Notes under the pieces: model-generated
Seen by the model: the letters and a program-made list of their open reading frames with translations, nothing else
What the model was told of the DNA's origin: nothing
The model's database searches: none
Shown: piece after piece, positions 50,941 through 60,363 of the stretch
How positions within the stretch are numbered: position 1 is the first letter of the stretch
Layout: each line of letters begins with the position of its first letter
From: Rhodobacteraceae bacterium NBU2976
GTDB lineage: Bacteria > Pseudomonadota > Alphaproteobacteria > Rhodobacterales > Rhodobacteraceae
DNA: 64,000 nt
Reading direction: 5' to 3'
NCBI GenBank assembly: GCA_023630215.1
Contig: JALPRQ010000001.1
Coordinates: forward strand, 1,488,001 to 1,552,000
Position numbers and translations under genes: made by a program

Positions 50941-51255
50941 TCAAACGAAATTAAAGGGCAAGCCCGTGATCAGAGCGAAGGCGAACAGTAACTGGAAAAG
51001 TGGCAGCAATCGATTCCACCGCACCTCCCACAGCATAGCCAGCAGCGCCGCGAGGGCCAGCACCCCGCCGATCACCATCGTTGTGGCTGGCATCAGCCAC
51101 GTGATCGTGCCCATCCCGGCGAGTGTCAGACCCACCGTGGCGATATGTGCCCATTGCAACCGCCCGGACTGCACCACAGCCTGATAGATAGAGAACAGGG
51201 TCGCCGCGAAAATCGCGGCCCCGCCCAGTATGCCAATCAGAAGGTTGAAAATCAT
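50941..51255 (-). CDS. Small four-helix membrane protein
   Basis: 104-residue hydrophobic protein with about three to four membrane helices (MIFNLLIGILGGAAIFAATLF, IATVGLTLAGMGTITWL, TMVIGGVLALAALLAML, LLPLFQLLFAFALITGLPF). No family recognised. Its start overlaps the PqiA-like stop (51252-51255), so the two are coupled and may form a complex. Real gene by context. Confidence 0.72.
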   Translation of the reverse strand: MIFNLLIGILGGAAIFAATLFSIYQAVVQSGRLQWAHIATVGLTLAGMGTITWLMPATTMVIGGVLALAALLAMLWEVRWNRLLPLFQLLFAFALITGLPFNFV

Positions 51256-51695
51256 TCCGTTTTGCTGACGTCACGCTTGACCATCTCGCTGATGAAGATG
51301 GACGCGATCACGCAAGCCGTAAAAAGATAAAGACCCCACGCGGTTTCCAGCCGCCCAACACCAACTCCTTTGGCTGCAATAATATACATTGCCACCAAAA
51401 ACACATCCGCCATCGCCAACCGTCCTAGGATCGAGATTGTCGGCAACAGTTTCACCGACAAGAGGTTAAACTGCACCAATGCTGTCCCGATGACCTTTAC
51501 CATCGGGGCAAACATCGCAAGGAACGTCACCAGAACTGCCAGGAATACGTCCTTCTCCCATAGCGCCTGAAGCGCGGTGATCGTCGAAATTTCGTCCAGC
51601 GAGAAGAACGGTAGCAACCCGGCCCGCAGCAGCGGTGCAAACCAGGCGATTGGGAACAGGATCAGCAGGGCAAGGTTTGCGATTTTCAGGGGCAT
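51252..51695 (-). CDS. Paraquat-inducible protein A-like membrane protein
   Basis: 147-residue protein of the PqiA/YebS family, four membrane helices. Family marks are FFSLDEISTITALQALWEKDVFLAVLVTFLAMFAPMVKVIG and GRLAMADVFLVAMYIIAAKG. PqiA proteins function with PqiB/MCE proteins in lipid transport between membranes. Here an mlaE-mlaF pair is in the same run, which suggests a lipid-transport theme, but no MCE-domain gene is present. Start 51695 has GGAGG; the frame is open 12 codons further. Confidence 0.85.
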   Translation of the reverse strand: MPLKIANLALLILFPIAWFAPLLRAGLLPFFSLDEISTITALQALWEKDVFLAVLVTFLAMFAPMVKVIGTALVQFNLLSVKLLPTISILGRLAMADVFLVAMYIIAAKGVGVGRLETAWGLYLFTACVIASIFISEMVKRDVSKTE

Positions 51696-51761
51696 GGAAC
51701 CTCCGTAGGGTGTGTGCTCCGCACGCACCATCTAGGTAGCGTTTGGCGATATGTCCACATC

Positions 51762-52172
51762 TCAGCCCCCCAAAGCTGCTGTCGCCAGAATTGCCATAGC
51801 GCCTTTCATCCCTAATCCAGGGATCATCATGCCAACTGTAAGCACAATAACAGTCGCAATCAGCAAATGGCGGTCAAGGTTTGGCAACTGGCAACCCGGC
51901 AGATTGCGCAATGCCGCGTGGAAATTCAGCGGTATGAACGCCATCAGGGTTAACAATCCAAACTGCCACCACCATCCCCATCCCGCATTCGGGATAAGCC
52001 ACAAGATTAGCACTGATAACAGGGTCACCCCCAAGGCAATCAGTCCCCGGCGCCGAATGACTGTATCTCCCACAATCACCCGAAAGATGGTCAGGGGTAT
52101 ATAAAGGATCAGCATCACCAAGAACGACAAGGCGACGATATATTCAATGAACGCAAGGGCGGTAAGCAACAT
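51762..52172 (-). CDS. Four-helix membrane protein of unknown function
   Basis: 136-residue hydrophobic protein with about four membrane segments and a Trp-rich turn (PNAGWGWWWQFGLL). Its start overlaps the mlaF stop by one base (TAATG). No recognised family. Coupling to mlaF suggests a role with the ABC transporter, possibly as accessory subunit; this is inference. Confidence 0.7.
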   Translation of the reverse strand: MLLTALAFIEYIVALSFLVMLILYIPLTIFRVIVGDTVIRRRGLIALGVTLLSVLILWLIPNAGWGWWWQFGLLTLMAFIPLNFHAALRNLPGCQLPNLDRHLLIATVIVLTVGMMIPGLGMKGAMAILATAALGG

Positions 52173-52924
52173 TATCGCACCGCCTCAATCGGCCCTTCGG
52201 CGCGGCCGTGCAGGAATTGGTCCATATAGGGGTCGCCTGACGTCTCAATAGCGCCAATCGGTCCCGTCCACTGCACCTTACCGTCATGGATCATCGCGAC
52301 CTTGTCCGCGATCGCGCGGACCGACGACATATCGTGCGTGATCGTCATGGCCGTGGCCCCCATCTCAACGACAATCTCGCGGATCAGTTCGTTGATGACA
52401 CCGGACATGATCGGGTCAAGGCCCGTTGTGGGTTCATCGAAAAAGATAATCTCCGGCTTTGCTGCAATCGCTCGGGCCAACCCTACACGTTTTTGCATCC
52501 CGCCAGACAGTTCAGCGGGGAAAAGGTCGGCGACCTCTGCCTTCAACCCGACGCGCCGCAGTTTTTCAATGGCAACTTCGCGCGCTTCGGCTTTGGATTT
52601 TCCCTCATGCAGCAACCGAAACGCCACATTGCGCCAGACGGGTAGGCTGTCAAACAAGGCGCCGCCCTGAAACAGCATCCCAAATCGGGCCAGAAACGCG
52701 TCGCGGTCCTTACCCGCAGGCATTCCGTCAATCAGAATTTCGCCCGCATCCGGTTTCATGATCCCAAGGATACATTTTAACAGCACCGATTTCCCGGTGC
52801 CCGATCCGCCGATAATCACCATGCTCTCGCCTGCTGGGATGTCCAGATCGACCCCTGCCAGCACATGTTTGCTGCCAAAAGATTTGTGCACACCACGCAA
52901 GGATATTTTGGGAATATCACTCAT
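52172..52924 (-). CDS. mlaF: ABC transporter ATP-binding protein, MlaF family
   Basis: 250-residue ATPase of the phospholipid (Mla/TtgA) ABC transporter family. Walker A GGSGTGKSVLLKCILG, signature LSGGMQKRVGLARA, Walker B IIFFDEPTTGLDP and H-loop MTITHDMSS are all present. MlaF usually pairs with MlaE permease and an MCE protein MlaD; here the MlaE gene overlaps it by four bases, but no mlaD or mlaBC is in the window. The transporter may use an MCE protein encoded elsewhere. Confidence 0.93.
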   Translation of the reverse strand: MSDIPKISLRGVHKSFGSKHVLAGVDLDIPAGESMVIIGGSGTGKSVLLKCILGIMKPDAGEILIDGMPAGKDRDAFLARFGMLFQGGALFDSLPVWRNVAFRLLHEGKSKAEAREVAIEKLRRVGLKAEVADLFPAELSGGMQKRVGLARAIAAKPEIIFFDEPTTGLDPIMSGVINELIREIVVEMGATAMTITHDMSSVRAIADKVAMIHDGKVQWTGPIGAIETSGDPYMDQFLHGRAEGPIEAVR

Positions 52925-53715
52925 GCCGGAAACAACAGTTCAGTCAGAAGATAATTCGATGCCAGGATCAGGACCGATGCCGCCACAACCGCATTCGTCG
53001 TCGCCTGACCCACACCTTGTGCACCCCGACCTGAGTTATAGCCATTGTAACATCCCATCAGCGACAAGATGAATCCGAACACCGCCGCCTTGATCAGACC
53101 CGAGGTCACGTCGCCAGATTGCAAGAAATCGGCAGTGTTCTGCAGGTAAGTGGCCGAGTTAAAATCCAATCGCGCCACACCGACCAGATAGCCGCCCATG
53201 ATCCCGATAATATCGCCGATCAAAACCAGAACGGGTAGGGCGATTGTGGCGGCGACCACCCGTGGCACGACCAGATATTTCATCGGGTTTGTCGACAATG
53301 TTGTCAGCGCATCAATCTGTTCTGTTACGCGCATCGTTCCGATCTCGGCAGCGATGGACGACGCCACACGCCCGGCAACCATCAGGCCGCCCAAGACCGG
53401 ACCAAGCTCTCGGGTAATCCCAATTGCCACGATTTGCGGCACCACGCTTTCGGCGTTAAACCGTGATCCCCCCGCGAAAATCTGCAACGCAAGTGCGCCG
53501 CCAGTAAACAGTGCCGTCAGCCCGACCACCGGCAGCGAGAAATATCCGATACGCAGCAATTGCTGACCCAGTTCCTTTGCATAAAAAGGTGGGCGCACGA
53601 TATGACCAACGGTCACACCTGCAAAGATCGCTACCCTCCCGATCGAGGCTAAAAGCTCGAGCGTCGAGCGCCCGATCGACGCAAGAAAAAACTGAATATG
53701 GGTCAATAGGATCAT
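52921..53715 (-). CDS. mlaE: ABC transporter permease, MlaE family
   Basis: 264-residue permease for phospholipid transport across the inner membrane, about six helices. Family marks are VTVGHIVRPPFYAKELGQQLLRIGYFSLPVVGLTALFTGGALALQ, IAAEIGTMRVTEQIDALTTLSTNP and GVGQATTNAVVAA. The start at 53715 has GGAGGG six bases upstream and lies one base after alr's stop. An earlier in-frame Met (53841) would extend into alr and is rejected. Confidence 0.93.
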   Translation of the reverse strand: MILLTHIQFFLASIGRSTLELLASIGRVAIFAGVTVGHIVRPPFYAKELGQQLLRIGYFSLPVVGLTALFTGGALALQIFAGGSRFNAESVVPQIVAIGITRELGPVLGGLMVAGRVASSIAAEIGTMRVTEQIDALTTLSTNPMKYLVVPRVVAATIALPVLVLIGDIIGIMGGYLVGVARLDFNSATYLQNTADFLQSGDVTSGLIKAAVFGFILSLMGCYNGYNSGRGAQGVGQATTNAVVAASVLILASNYLLTELLFPA

Positions 53716-53716
53716 C

Positions 53717-54736
53717 TTACCCTCCGACATAGCGCCGATGATAGCGCGCGCCAAGGCTGGTGAGGATTTCATATCCGATGGTGCCTGCCGCCGCAGCCAG
53801 ATCATCGATGGTTTGATATGCTGATAGGATATCCAGTTCATCTGGTGTTTCGCGCAAATCCGTCACATCGACAGTAATCAAATCCATCGACACGCGGCCA
53901 ACAACCGGGCAGGGCACGTCGCCCGCGTAAAGCATTGCCCTGTTCCCCATCGCGCGGATCAACCCGTCGGCGTAACCTGCCGAGACAGTCGCAATAAAAG
54001 ATGGCCGCTCCGCCACCCATGTCGCGCCATAGCCGACGGTTTCCCCGACCGCAACTTCGCGCTCCTGAATGACAGGAAGCGACAGGTGCACCACCGGCGT
54101 TGCGTCCGCAAACGGCAGGCCGCCATACAACCCGATCCCCGGACGCGTTATATCGAAATGATAATCCTGTCCCAGCATTATCCCCCCCGTCGCTGACAGG
54201 CTAAGCGGGGCGTTAAATTGCCGTGCGAAGCCAAACGCGGCCAGTTGCGACGCGTTTTGGGGATGCTCCGGAGTGTCAGCGCAGGCCAGATGGCTGATCA
54301 CCAGTTCTGGCGACAAATCGCCAGCCTCTACCAGCTCTGCTATTTCCAGCCCCAGACGGTTCATTCCCGTGTCAATCTGCAACCCATAGGGACGTCCCGG
54401 CAACCGTTCCTTGAATCGCGCGATCTGATCGAGCGAGTTTAACAGCGGCACCAGATCCCCGGCCGAGATCATCACCCGATCCCCCAGCATATGTCCCGCG
54501 AAGACATAGATTTTGGCCTCTGGGCCAACATGACGGCGCAGCTCGATCCCTTCCTCGGCCAAGGCGACAAAAAACGTCCGCGCGCCGGCCTTCCACAGCG
54601 CCGGGGCCACCTGCGCTACGCCCAGACCATAGGCATCCGCCTTCACAACCGCGCCGGTCTCACAATTGGTCATGGCGTCAAGCGCGCGCCAATTGTCAGC
54701 AATTGCATCAAGATCAATGGTGAGTGTCGCCCGCAT
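53717..54736 (-). CDS. alr: Alanine racemase
   Basis: 339-residue PLP enzyme making D-alanine for peptidoglycan. The PLP lysine is in AVVKADAYGLG, and the C-terminal catalytic region has VGYGATWVAE and MDLITVDVTDL. Slightly short for the family (about 360), mainly in loops. It follows the large membrane protein by one base and precedes mlaE by one base. Confidence 0.94.
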   Translation of the reverse strand: MRATLTIDLDAIADNWRALDAMTNCETGAVVKADAYGLGVAQVAPALWKAGARTFFVALAEEGIELRRHVGPEAKIYVFAGHMLGDRVMISAGDLVPLLNSLDQIARFKERLPGRPYGLQIDTGMNRLGLEIAELVEAGDLSPELVISHLACADTPEHPQNASQLAAFGFARQFNAPLSLSATGGIMLGQDYHFDITRPGIGLYGGLPFADATPVVHLSLPVIQEREVAVGETVGYGATWVAERPSFIATVSAGYADGLIRAMGNRAMLYAGDVPCPVVGRVSMDLITVDVTDLRETPDELDILSAYQTIDDLAAAAGTIGYEILTSLGARYHRRYVGG

Positions 54737-54737
54737 T

Positions 54738-57182
54738 CTACACCGGTATAAAAAACGCCCGGATAAACCGCGCAGCCCCGCCGGTAATTGATTGTTCCGG
54801 CATCACATCCACTACCACGCGGGGGCTATCGTTGGCCACCACCTCTATGTCCGAGAAATAGATATTTTTCAGCTTCAGATCAGAATTCACCAGAAAATCG
54901 GTCCCAAGATCAAACGCGATATGTTCGTTGGGGGCAGCACCCAGAATGAAACGCTCACCCTCTTGGCCGATATGGGGCTCACCATTTGTCCGGAGCAAGA
55001 TCATCCCCGGTCCTTCGGCCGACGAAAACAGAACGCGTCCGAAAATGAAATGAGACAGACGGAACGACCACAGCGATCGCAGGATGATACTGTCTGAAAA
55101 TGCTGCCAGATTGCCCAATTGAAAGATGATGCGCTGCCCTTTCGCCAATTGCCATTCGACAAACTCTCCCCCTTTGGTAGTTTTCACGAATTTCTCGCCG
55201 TGAGCGCGTGACCAATCTTCGCGATAAAGCGCAAACATCCGCGTTGCCAATCGCCGGAATATCATCCTGTTCCACTGCGGCCATGAAATATCCCGTTTGA
55301 TATTTTTGTTCGACTGACCGCGCCGAACGAAAAACGTCCCCCAGCGGTCACGATCAAAAACATAGGTCTTTTCGCGAGGGACCGGGACACCGTCACCATG
55401 AGGGCGGGCAAGTTCCTCCCACATCGTTTGATTTCCATCATCGGCATGCAGATAGACACGGCTGGCGACGAACAAGAAGGATTTGATCAACACAAAGATC
55501 AGGAAGATGATAGAAAGGGTGGTCACCACATGATACCATAGAAACAGACCGGAAATTCCTTTGACGGTCCATTGGCTAGCCTCTTCTGTTGCCAGGGCAA
55601 CTCTGGCGTTCAGGTCAGCAACACCACTGTTCACCGCGTCTTTCCCCTGTAACGACAATTCTGTCAATTCACTGTGCAGACGCGCCATCTGGCGCTCCCG
55701 GGCTTTGCGGTATGATCGGTTGATCGCGCGCCGGATTTCGTTTGCCAATGGGCAAAGAAGGTCTGGCGGTTCCAGACAATGATCGAAATCATTGGGGCCG
55801 AAAATGACTGGCGCGACGGCATTCTCAATGCTCGCCATCGTTTCCCTTACTGCCGTCGTGGAATCGCGATTGTAATTGTCACGAAAAGTAATGGCAGCAG
55901 ACGAGGTTGCGCTGTTCAGATACTCATAATGATCGGCTGCGGCATTGCGCAGATCGGCCTCTAATCCCTCTCCGGATTTTTCGACATTGAATAGACGGTC
56001 TTCGGGAGCAAGTGATTGCGGGTAACCGATATTATAAACCTGTTCCGTCACCAGATTGGTAACTTTGCTCGACACGACAATCGTGCCTGCGAACAAGATC
56101 AGAAAAATTGACCATGGCACAAATGTCCGCCACAGGTTCGACAGGTTTTTGCGCCGCCCAAGCGTTTTCAGATACCCGGCATTGCTGCGCAGGAAGCCGA
56201 CGCCAAAGATCAACAGGCAGATCAACAGGAAAACCTGTAACCCGGAAAACGCGGCCAGTGGTGTCCAATAACTCAGGCTATAGGCGGCGCTGATCAGCAA
56301 TACCATGGTCGCCGACAACAACCGCATCGCCCCGATCATTCCAAATATCACCAGCGCCAGCAACGTGGCCAGCGACAATATAATCGACCAAACCTCAACC
56401 TCCGCCTCATTCAGCAAAGTGCGGATCAGGAAAATCGCGGGGACAGAACCCTGACCAGACGTCGTCGCCAACTGTTCGCTCACCCCTATGCGAAGTTCGC
56501 CAAGCCCGGTTGGCAAAAACGGGGCAAGCATGACATCCGGCGTTGCCATTGGCAGCGCGTCGATTTTCCGCAGCAAGTTCACACTGGGCAACGGATTTTC
56601 GCTGATGAACATTTTCATATCTGTCCAGACGTCGCGACCCGTAGCAACTTCGAGATGGCCAGATTGGACATAGTCAGCGAACAGATCACGCCCATAAATC
56701 ATTTTCGCCATGTCGGGATCGTCAGCAAACTGATCCGGATAGACCGCCGCGATGATTGCGAAATTCTGATAAAAACTGACCGCCGCCTCGCCGGTTTCGG
56801 GGCGATGTAAACTCGCCAGATCGTCGATAAACGCGGTGCCGTCAGTGTTTGTCAGATTATCCCAACGTGCCTGCAAATAAATCTGATCACGCGGATGCGA
56901 CAGATCAATGTCAATCTGATCGACCGGCATATACCACAATACCAACAGTGGAAGCGTGGCCAGCGCCCGAAGGGGCGAGCGCCGCAAAACCGCAAAGCCA
57001 AACGCCAACACAAACAGCCCCAACCAAACCACCCCACCCAACATCAAAGGATCAACGCTCGCCACCGTCCAGGGCAGGTACCAGTTCCACGGGATAACGC
57101 TGTTGGACAGGATCGCGGGCAGGGTGCCCAGAACGACAATCGCCCAGAATGCTGGCTCTCCCCAACGGCGCAATTTTTCCAT
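54738..57182 (-). CDS. Large multi-pass membrane protein with AIM24-like C-terminal domain
   Basis: 814-residue protein. Three N-terminal helices are followed by a periplasmic stretch of about 170 residues, four more helices (around residues 260-375), a second soluble stretch with Asp/Asn-rich helices, one strong hydrophobic segment (LFLWYHVVTTLSIIFLIFVL) and a cytoplasmic beta-rich C-terminal third. That last part (GQRIIFQLGNLAAFSDSI, LFSSAEGPGMILLRTNGEP) resembles the AIM24 family. No function is known for the whole. GGGGGA precedes ATG 57182. It lies between dnaB and alr, coupled to alr by one base. Confidence 0.8.
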   Translation of the reverse strand: MEKLRRWGEPAFWAIVVLGTLPAILSNSVIPWNWYLPWTVASVDPLMLGGVVWLGLFVLAFGFAVLRRSPLRALATLPLLVLWYMPVDQIDIDLSHPRDQIYLQARWDNLTNTDGTAFIDDLASLHRPETGEAAVSFYQNFAIIAAVYPDQFADDPDMAKMIYGRDLFADYVQSGHLEVATGRDVWTDMKMFISENPLPSVNLLRKIDALPMATPDVMLAPFLPTGLGELRIGVSEQLATTSGQGSVPAIFLIRTLLNEAEVEVWSIILSLATLLALVIFGMIGAMRLLSATMVLLISAAYSLSYWTPLAAFSGLQVFLLICLLIFGVGFLRSNAGYLKTLGRRKNLSNLWRTFVPWSIFLILFAGTIVVSSKVTNLVTEQVYNIGYPQSLAPEDRLFNVEKSGEGLEADLRNAAADHYEYLNSATSSAAITFRDNYNRDSTTAVRETMASIENAVAPVIFGPNDFDHCLEPPDLLCPLANEIRRAINRSYRKARERQMARLHSELTELSLQGKDAVNSGVADLNARVALATEEASQWTVKGISGLFLWYHVVTTLSIIFLIFVLIKSFLFVASRVYLHADDGNQTMWEELARPHGDGVPVPREKTYVFDRDRWGTFFVRRGQSNKNIKRDISWPQWNRMIFRRLATRMFALYREDWSRAHGEKFVKTTKGGEFVEWQLAKGQRIIFQLGNLAAFSDSIILRSLWSFRLSHFIFGRVLFSSAEGPGMILLRTNGEPHIGQEGERFILGAAPNEHIAFDLGTDFLVNSDLKLKNIYFSDIEVVANDSPRVVVDVMPEQSITGGAARFIRAFFIPV

Positions 57183-57239
57183 ATGTCCCCCACGGTTTCC
57201 GGGTAACATACAGGAAATTCAATCGCTTGGCGAAGGAAT

Positions 57240-58715
57240 TTAGAAATCGCCTGCGGAGTTCTGATATTTCTTCACCAGATTGCCAAAGCGTGTGAACTGA
57301 CCCTCGAAGGACAGATCAACAGTGCCAATCGGGCCATGGCGCTGCTTGCCGATGATGACTTCGGCCTTGCCGTGAATTTGCGACATCTCTTCCTGCCATT
57401 TCATCATGCCTTCGATATCATGATCACCTGGCTTTTCGCGTTCTTTGTAATATTCCTCCCGGAACACGAACATTACCACATCAGCGTCCTGCTCGATCGA
57501 TCCGGATTCACGCAGGTCCGACAGTTGCGGGCGTTTATCATCGCGGCTTTCTACTTGGCGCGACAACTGGGACAGCGCAATCACCGGAATGTTCAATTCC
57601 TTGGCGATGGCCTTCAGGCCCTGCGTGATTTCTGATACTTCGTTGACGCGGCTGTCTTTGGCGGATGCCGGGCGGACAAGTTGCAAATAGTCGATAAACA
57701 ACACATCCAACCCGTGCTGACGTTTCAACCGTCGTGCGCGTGCTGCAAGTGTTGAAATCGGCAATGCAGGGGTGTCGTCAATAAACAGCGGACAGGTTTC
57801 CAAGTCTTTGGCCGCTTCGACGAAGCGGCGGAACTCGTCTTCGGTCATCTCGCCGCGTCGAATCTGTTCTGATGGCACTTCGGCCGCTTCCGACAGGATT
57901 CGTGCGGCCAGCTGTTCCGAAGACATTTCCAGCGAGTAGAACCCGACCACCCCGCCATCAACCGCCCCTTCGGACCCATCCGGGCGGAGACCTTTTTTAT
58001 AAGCTTTGGCAATCTTGAACGCCATGTTTGTCGCGAGTGAGGTTTTTCCCATCGATGGGCGACCGGCAAGGATCAACAGGTCCGAGGGATGCAAGCCACC
58101 CAGCTTCTTATCCATGTCGATGAAGCCGGTTGAAATCCCCGCCAGCCCGCCTTCGCGTTGGTATGCCGCATTGGCCACATCAACGGCCTGATGCAACGCG
58201 CGCAAAAAGGATTGGAAACCGGAATCCACATGACCCTGTTCGCCCAGCTGATACAGGCGCTGTTCGGCCTCGACGATCTGATCCTTTGGCTCACTTTCAA
58301 CGGTTACGTCACCAGCTTTGGCGGCGATTTCCTGACCGATGGCAATAAGATCGCGTCGTATTGCCAGATCATAAATCAGCTGTGCGTAATCTTTGGCTGC
58401 AAACAACGAGATCGCGGCACCCGCCAAACGCACCAGATATTGCGGGCCGCCCAGTTCTTTCAGCCCCTCGTCATCCTCCATAAACGCCTTTAGCGTGACA
58501 GGTGACGCAAGCGCGTTCTTCTGTATCCGCTGTGCGGCCGTTTGAAATATGCGGGCATGCACGGGATCATAAAAATGCGTGTCGTTCAGAATGGACGCGA
58601 CGCGGTCATAGACATCGTTATTGACCAGCAACGCGCCCAATAGCGCTTGCTCGGCCTCGATATTATGGGGGAGGGCTTGCGCCTCTACCTCCAGATTGCC
58701 TGTACCATCTGCCAT
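57240..58715 (-). CDS. dnaB: Replicative DNA helicase DnaB
   Basis: 491-residue hexameric helicase of the replication fork. The N-terminal helical domain has PHNIEAEQALLGALLVNNDVYDRV. RecA-like core motifs are Walker A GRPSMGKTSLATNMA, LFIDYLQLV and LSQLSRQVESRDDKRPQLSDLRESG, followed by the DADVVMF segment. No intein is present. Preceded by PAP2 gene by 10 bases and followed after 57 bases by the large membrane protein. Confidence 0.97.
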   Translation of the reverse strand: MADGTGNLEVEAQALPHNIEAEQALLGALLVNNDVYDRVASILNDTHFYDPVHARIFQTAAQRIQKNALASPVTLKAFMEDDEGLKELGGPQYLVRLAGAAISLFAAKDYAQLIYDLAIRRDLIAIGQEIAAKAGDVTVESEPKDQIVEAEQRLYQLGEQGHVDSGFQSFLRALHQAVDVANAAYQREGGLAGISTGFIDMDKKLGGLHPSDLLILAGRPSMGKTSLATNMAFKIAKAYKKGLRPDGSEGAVDGGVVGFYSLEMSSEQLAARILSEAAEVPSEQIRRGEMTEDEFRRFVEAAKDLETCPLFIDDTPALPISTLAARARRLKRQHGLDVLFIDYLQLVRPASAKDSRVNEVSEITQGLKAIAKELNIPVIALSQLSRQVESRDDKRPQLSDLRESGSIEQDADVVMFVFREEYYKEREKPGDHDIEGMMKWQEEMSQIHGKAEVIIGKQRHGPIGTVDLSFEGQFTRFGNLVKKYQNSAGDF

Positions 58716-58725
58716 ATTTGCTCCC

Positions 58726-59421
58726 TCAGGAGACTATATCAGATTCGCGACTATCCCCGGCATGTGAATGATGGGGATAAGTGTGATTAAGCAGTTTTCT
58801 TCCGAACCAACGGTATATCAGTACCGTTCCAACAGTCCCAACAGTGGCCCCCATGATCACATCGGAAATGTAATGTGCCCCCAAAACGGCCCGGCTGATA
58901 CCGGCAATCCCTGCGAACAGGAAAAACACAGGCCGATAGCGCGGGACAATGATCGCCAAGGCCGTTGCCATGGCAAATGCCGTGGTCGTATGCCCCGACG
59001 GCCAAGCGGCCCATTTGGCATCAAACGCGAATGGATCAAAGGCAAAGGGGCCGAACTCCTCGATCATCTGAGGACGTGCGCGACCGATCGAATATTTCGT
59101 CAGACTCGCAAATATTCCGGTGATCGCGACAGATGCAAACACGAAAACTGACATGCGATACCAAATCCGCCAACGCCACCAGTGCTTGATGCGGTTTTTC
59201 CTACGGAAGCGATACATGCCATAGGAAATGCTGCCCAAAACCAACGACCCGATCAGCATCCATTCCGAGTCACCCAAATAAGTGATATGTTTCCAGATAG
59301 CGCGAATATCGGGATCCTGAACGTAAAACAGGTTCAAGAACCAGACATCCAGAAACGCAAAACAAAAGGCAGACAACAAAAAGCCTTTCAGCGCGGTGTT
59401 GGCGACATCTAGATCTTTCAT
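58726..59421 (-). CDS. PAP2-family lipid phosphatase
   Basis: 231-residue membrane phosphatase with about six helices. The three active-site motifs are complete: KYSIGRARP (KX6RP), PSGHTTTAF (PSGH) and SRAVLGAHYISD (SRX5HX3D). Family members dephosphorylate phosphatidic acid, phosphatidylglycerol-phosphate or undecaprenyl pyrophosphate; the exact substrate is open. Start 59421 has a GGGG eight bases upstream; ATG at 59427 two codons earlier is an alternative. It lies directly downstream of the rplI terminator. Confidence 0.92.
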   Translation of the reverse strand: MKDLDVANTALKGFLLSAFCFAFLDVWFLNLFYVQDPDIRAIWKHITYLGDSEWMLIGSLVLGSISYGMYRFRRKNRIKHWWRWRIWYRMSVFVFASVAITGIFASLTKYSIGRARPQMIEEFGPFAFDPFAFDAKWAAWPSGHTTTAFAMATALAIIVPRYRPVFFLFAGIAGISRAVLGAHYISDVIMGATVGTVGTVLIYRWFGRKLLNHTYPHHSHAGDSRESDIVS

Positions 59422-59430
59422 GGCCATCCC

Positions 59431-59466
59431 CAATGAAAAAGCCGCGCACAATTTGCACGCGGCTTT
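59431..59466 (-). terminator. Intrinsic terminator of the rpsF-rpsR-rplI operon
   Basis: Stem AAAGCCGCG (59438-59446) / CGCGGCTTT (59458-59466). On the minus strand the hairpin is followed by TTTTTCATTGG. It lies 19 bases after the rplI stop. Confidence 0.88.
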
Positions 59467-59485
59467 GTCTGTTTACACGCTGCGA

Positions 59486-60109
59486 TTACGCGTCGTCGTC
59501 GGTGGCGTCAGCCGCCGGTTCGCCGCGCTCGATCAACTCGTCATCATCCGAAGCTGCCGCGCCAATATCGTCAAACAACTCGGCGATTTCAAACTCGGCT
59601 TCCGCATCCGCTTCCGCTGCCAGCTCGACAATCGATTTACCCGACGCTTGCAATTCGGCTTCCTCGGCGGAACGGGCGACGTTGACGGTAATCTTGACCT
59701 CGACTTCCGGGTGCAGAGTTACGGTCATGACATGCAGACCCAGTTCTTTGACCGGTTTGTCCAGAACAATCTGCTTGCGGTCGATGGTGAAACCGTCCGC
59801 AATTGCCGCATCGGCAACGTCACGGGCATTAACCGACCCGTAAAGCGATCCGGCATCCGATGCCGAACGAATCACGATAAAGGTTTGACCGTCCAGCTTC
59901 GCCGCAACGGCGTCCGCTTCTTTTTTGGTCTCCAGGTTCTGAGCTTCCAGATTGGCGCGTTGCGCTTCAAACTGGGCCAGGTTTTCCTTTGTCGCGCGCA
60001 ATGCTTTGCCCTGCGGCAGCAGGAAGTTGCGGGCATATCCCTTTTTAACAGAGACAACTTCGCCCATCTGACCCAGCTTGGCGACACGTTCGAGAAGGAC
60101 TACTTCCAT
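59486..60109 (-). CDS. rplI: Large ribosomal subunit protein bL9 with acidic C-terminal extension
   Basis: 207-residue L9. The N-terminal domain [36 protein letters not shown] and the connecting helix are standard. The C-terminal domain ([15 protein letters not shown]-like, [15 protein letters not shown]) is also complete. About 50 further residues of Glu/Asp/Ala-rich sequence ([29 protein letters not shown]) extend past the usual about 149-residue end; such tails are typical in alphaproteobacteria. It is last in the operon. Confidence 0.97.
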   Translation of the reverse strand: MEVVLLERVAKLGQMGEVVSVKKGYARNFLLPQGKALRATKENLAQFEAQRANLEAQNLETKKEADAVAAKLDGQTFIVIRSASDAGSLYGSVNARDVADAAIADGFTIDRKQIVLDKPVKELGLHVMTVTLHPEVEVKITVNVARSAEEAELQASGKSIVELAAEADAEAEFEIAELFDDIGAAASDDDELIERGEPAADATDDDA

Positions 60110-60119
60110 GGTGGTCTCC

Positions 60120-60347
60120 TTACTTCACAGCATAGGGCAGAAGCGCGAGGAAACGGGCACGTTTGATGGCACGGGCCAACTCACGCTGTTTCTTTGCGGA
60201 CACTGCGGTGATACGGGAAGGCACGATTTTACCACGCTCAGAAATGTAGCGCTGCAGCAGCTTCGTGTCTTTATAATCGATCTTCGGCGCGTTATCCCCC
60301 GAGAAAGGGCAAGATTTGCGACGGCGAAAAAATGGTTTATTAGCCAT
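60120..60347 (-). CDS. rpsR: Small ribosomal subunit protein bS18
   Basis: 75-residue S18 with signature [42 protein letters not shown]. Length is typical; the usual Cys-containing site is present. It binds 16S rRNA together with S6. It lies between rpsF and rplI with 10-17-base gaps. Confidence 0.98.
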   Translation of the reverse strand: MANKPFFRRRKSCPFSGDNAPKIDYKDTKLLQRYISERGKIVPSRITAVSAKKQRELARAIKRARFLALLPYAVK

Positions 60348-60363
60348 AACTTACAATCCTTTC

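Noticed and set aside
59396-60166. 256-residue plus-strand ORF
   Set aside because: Antisense to rplI and its terminator; no ribosome binding site or domain.
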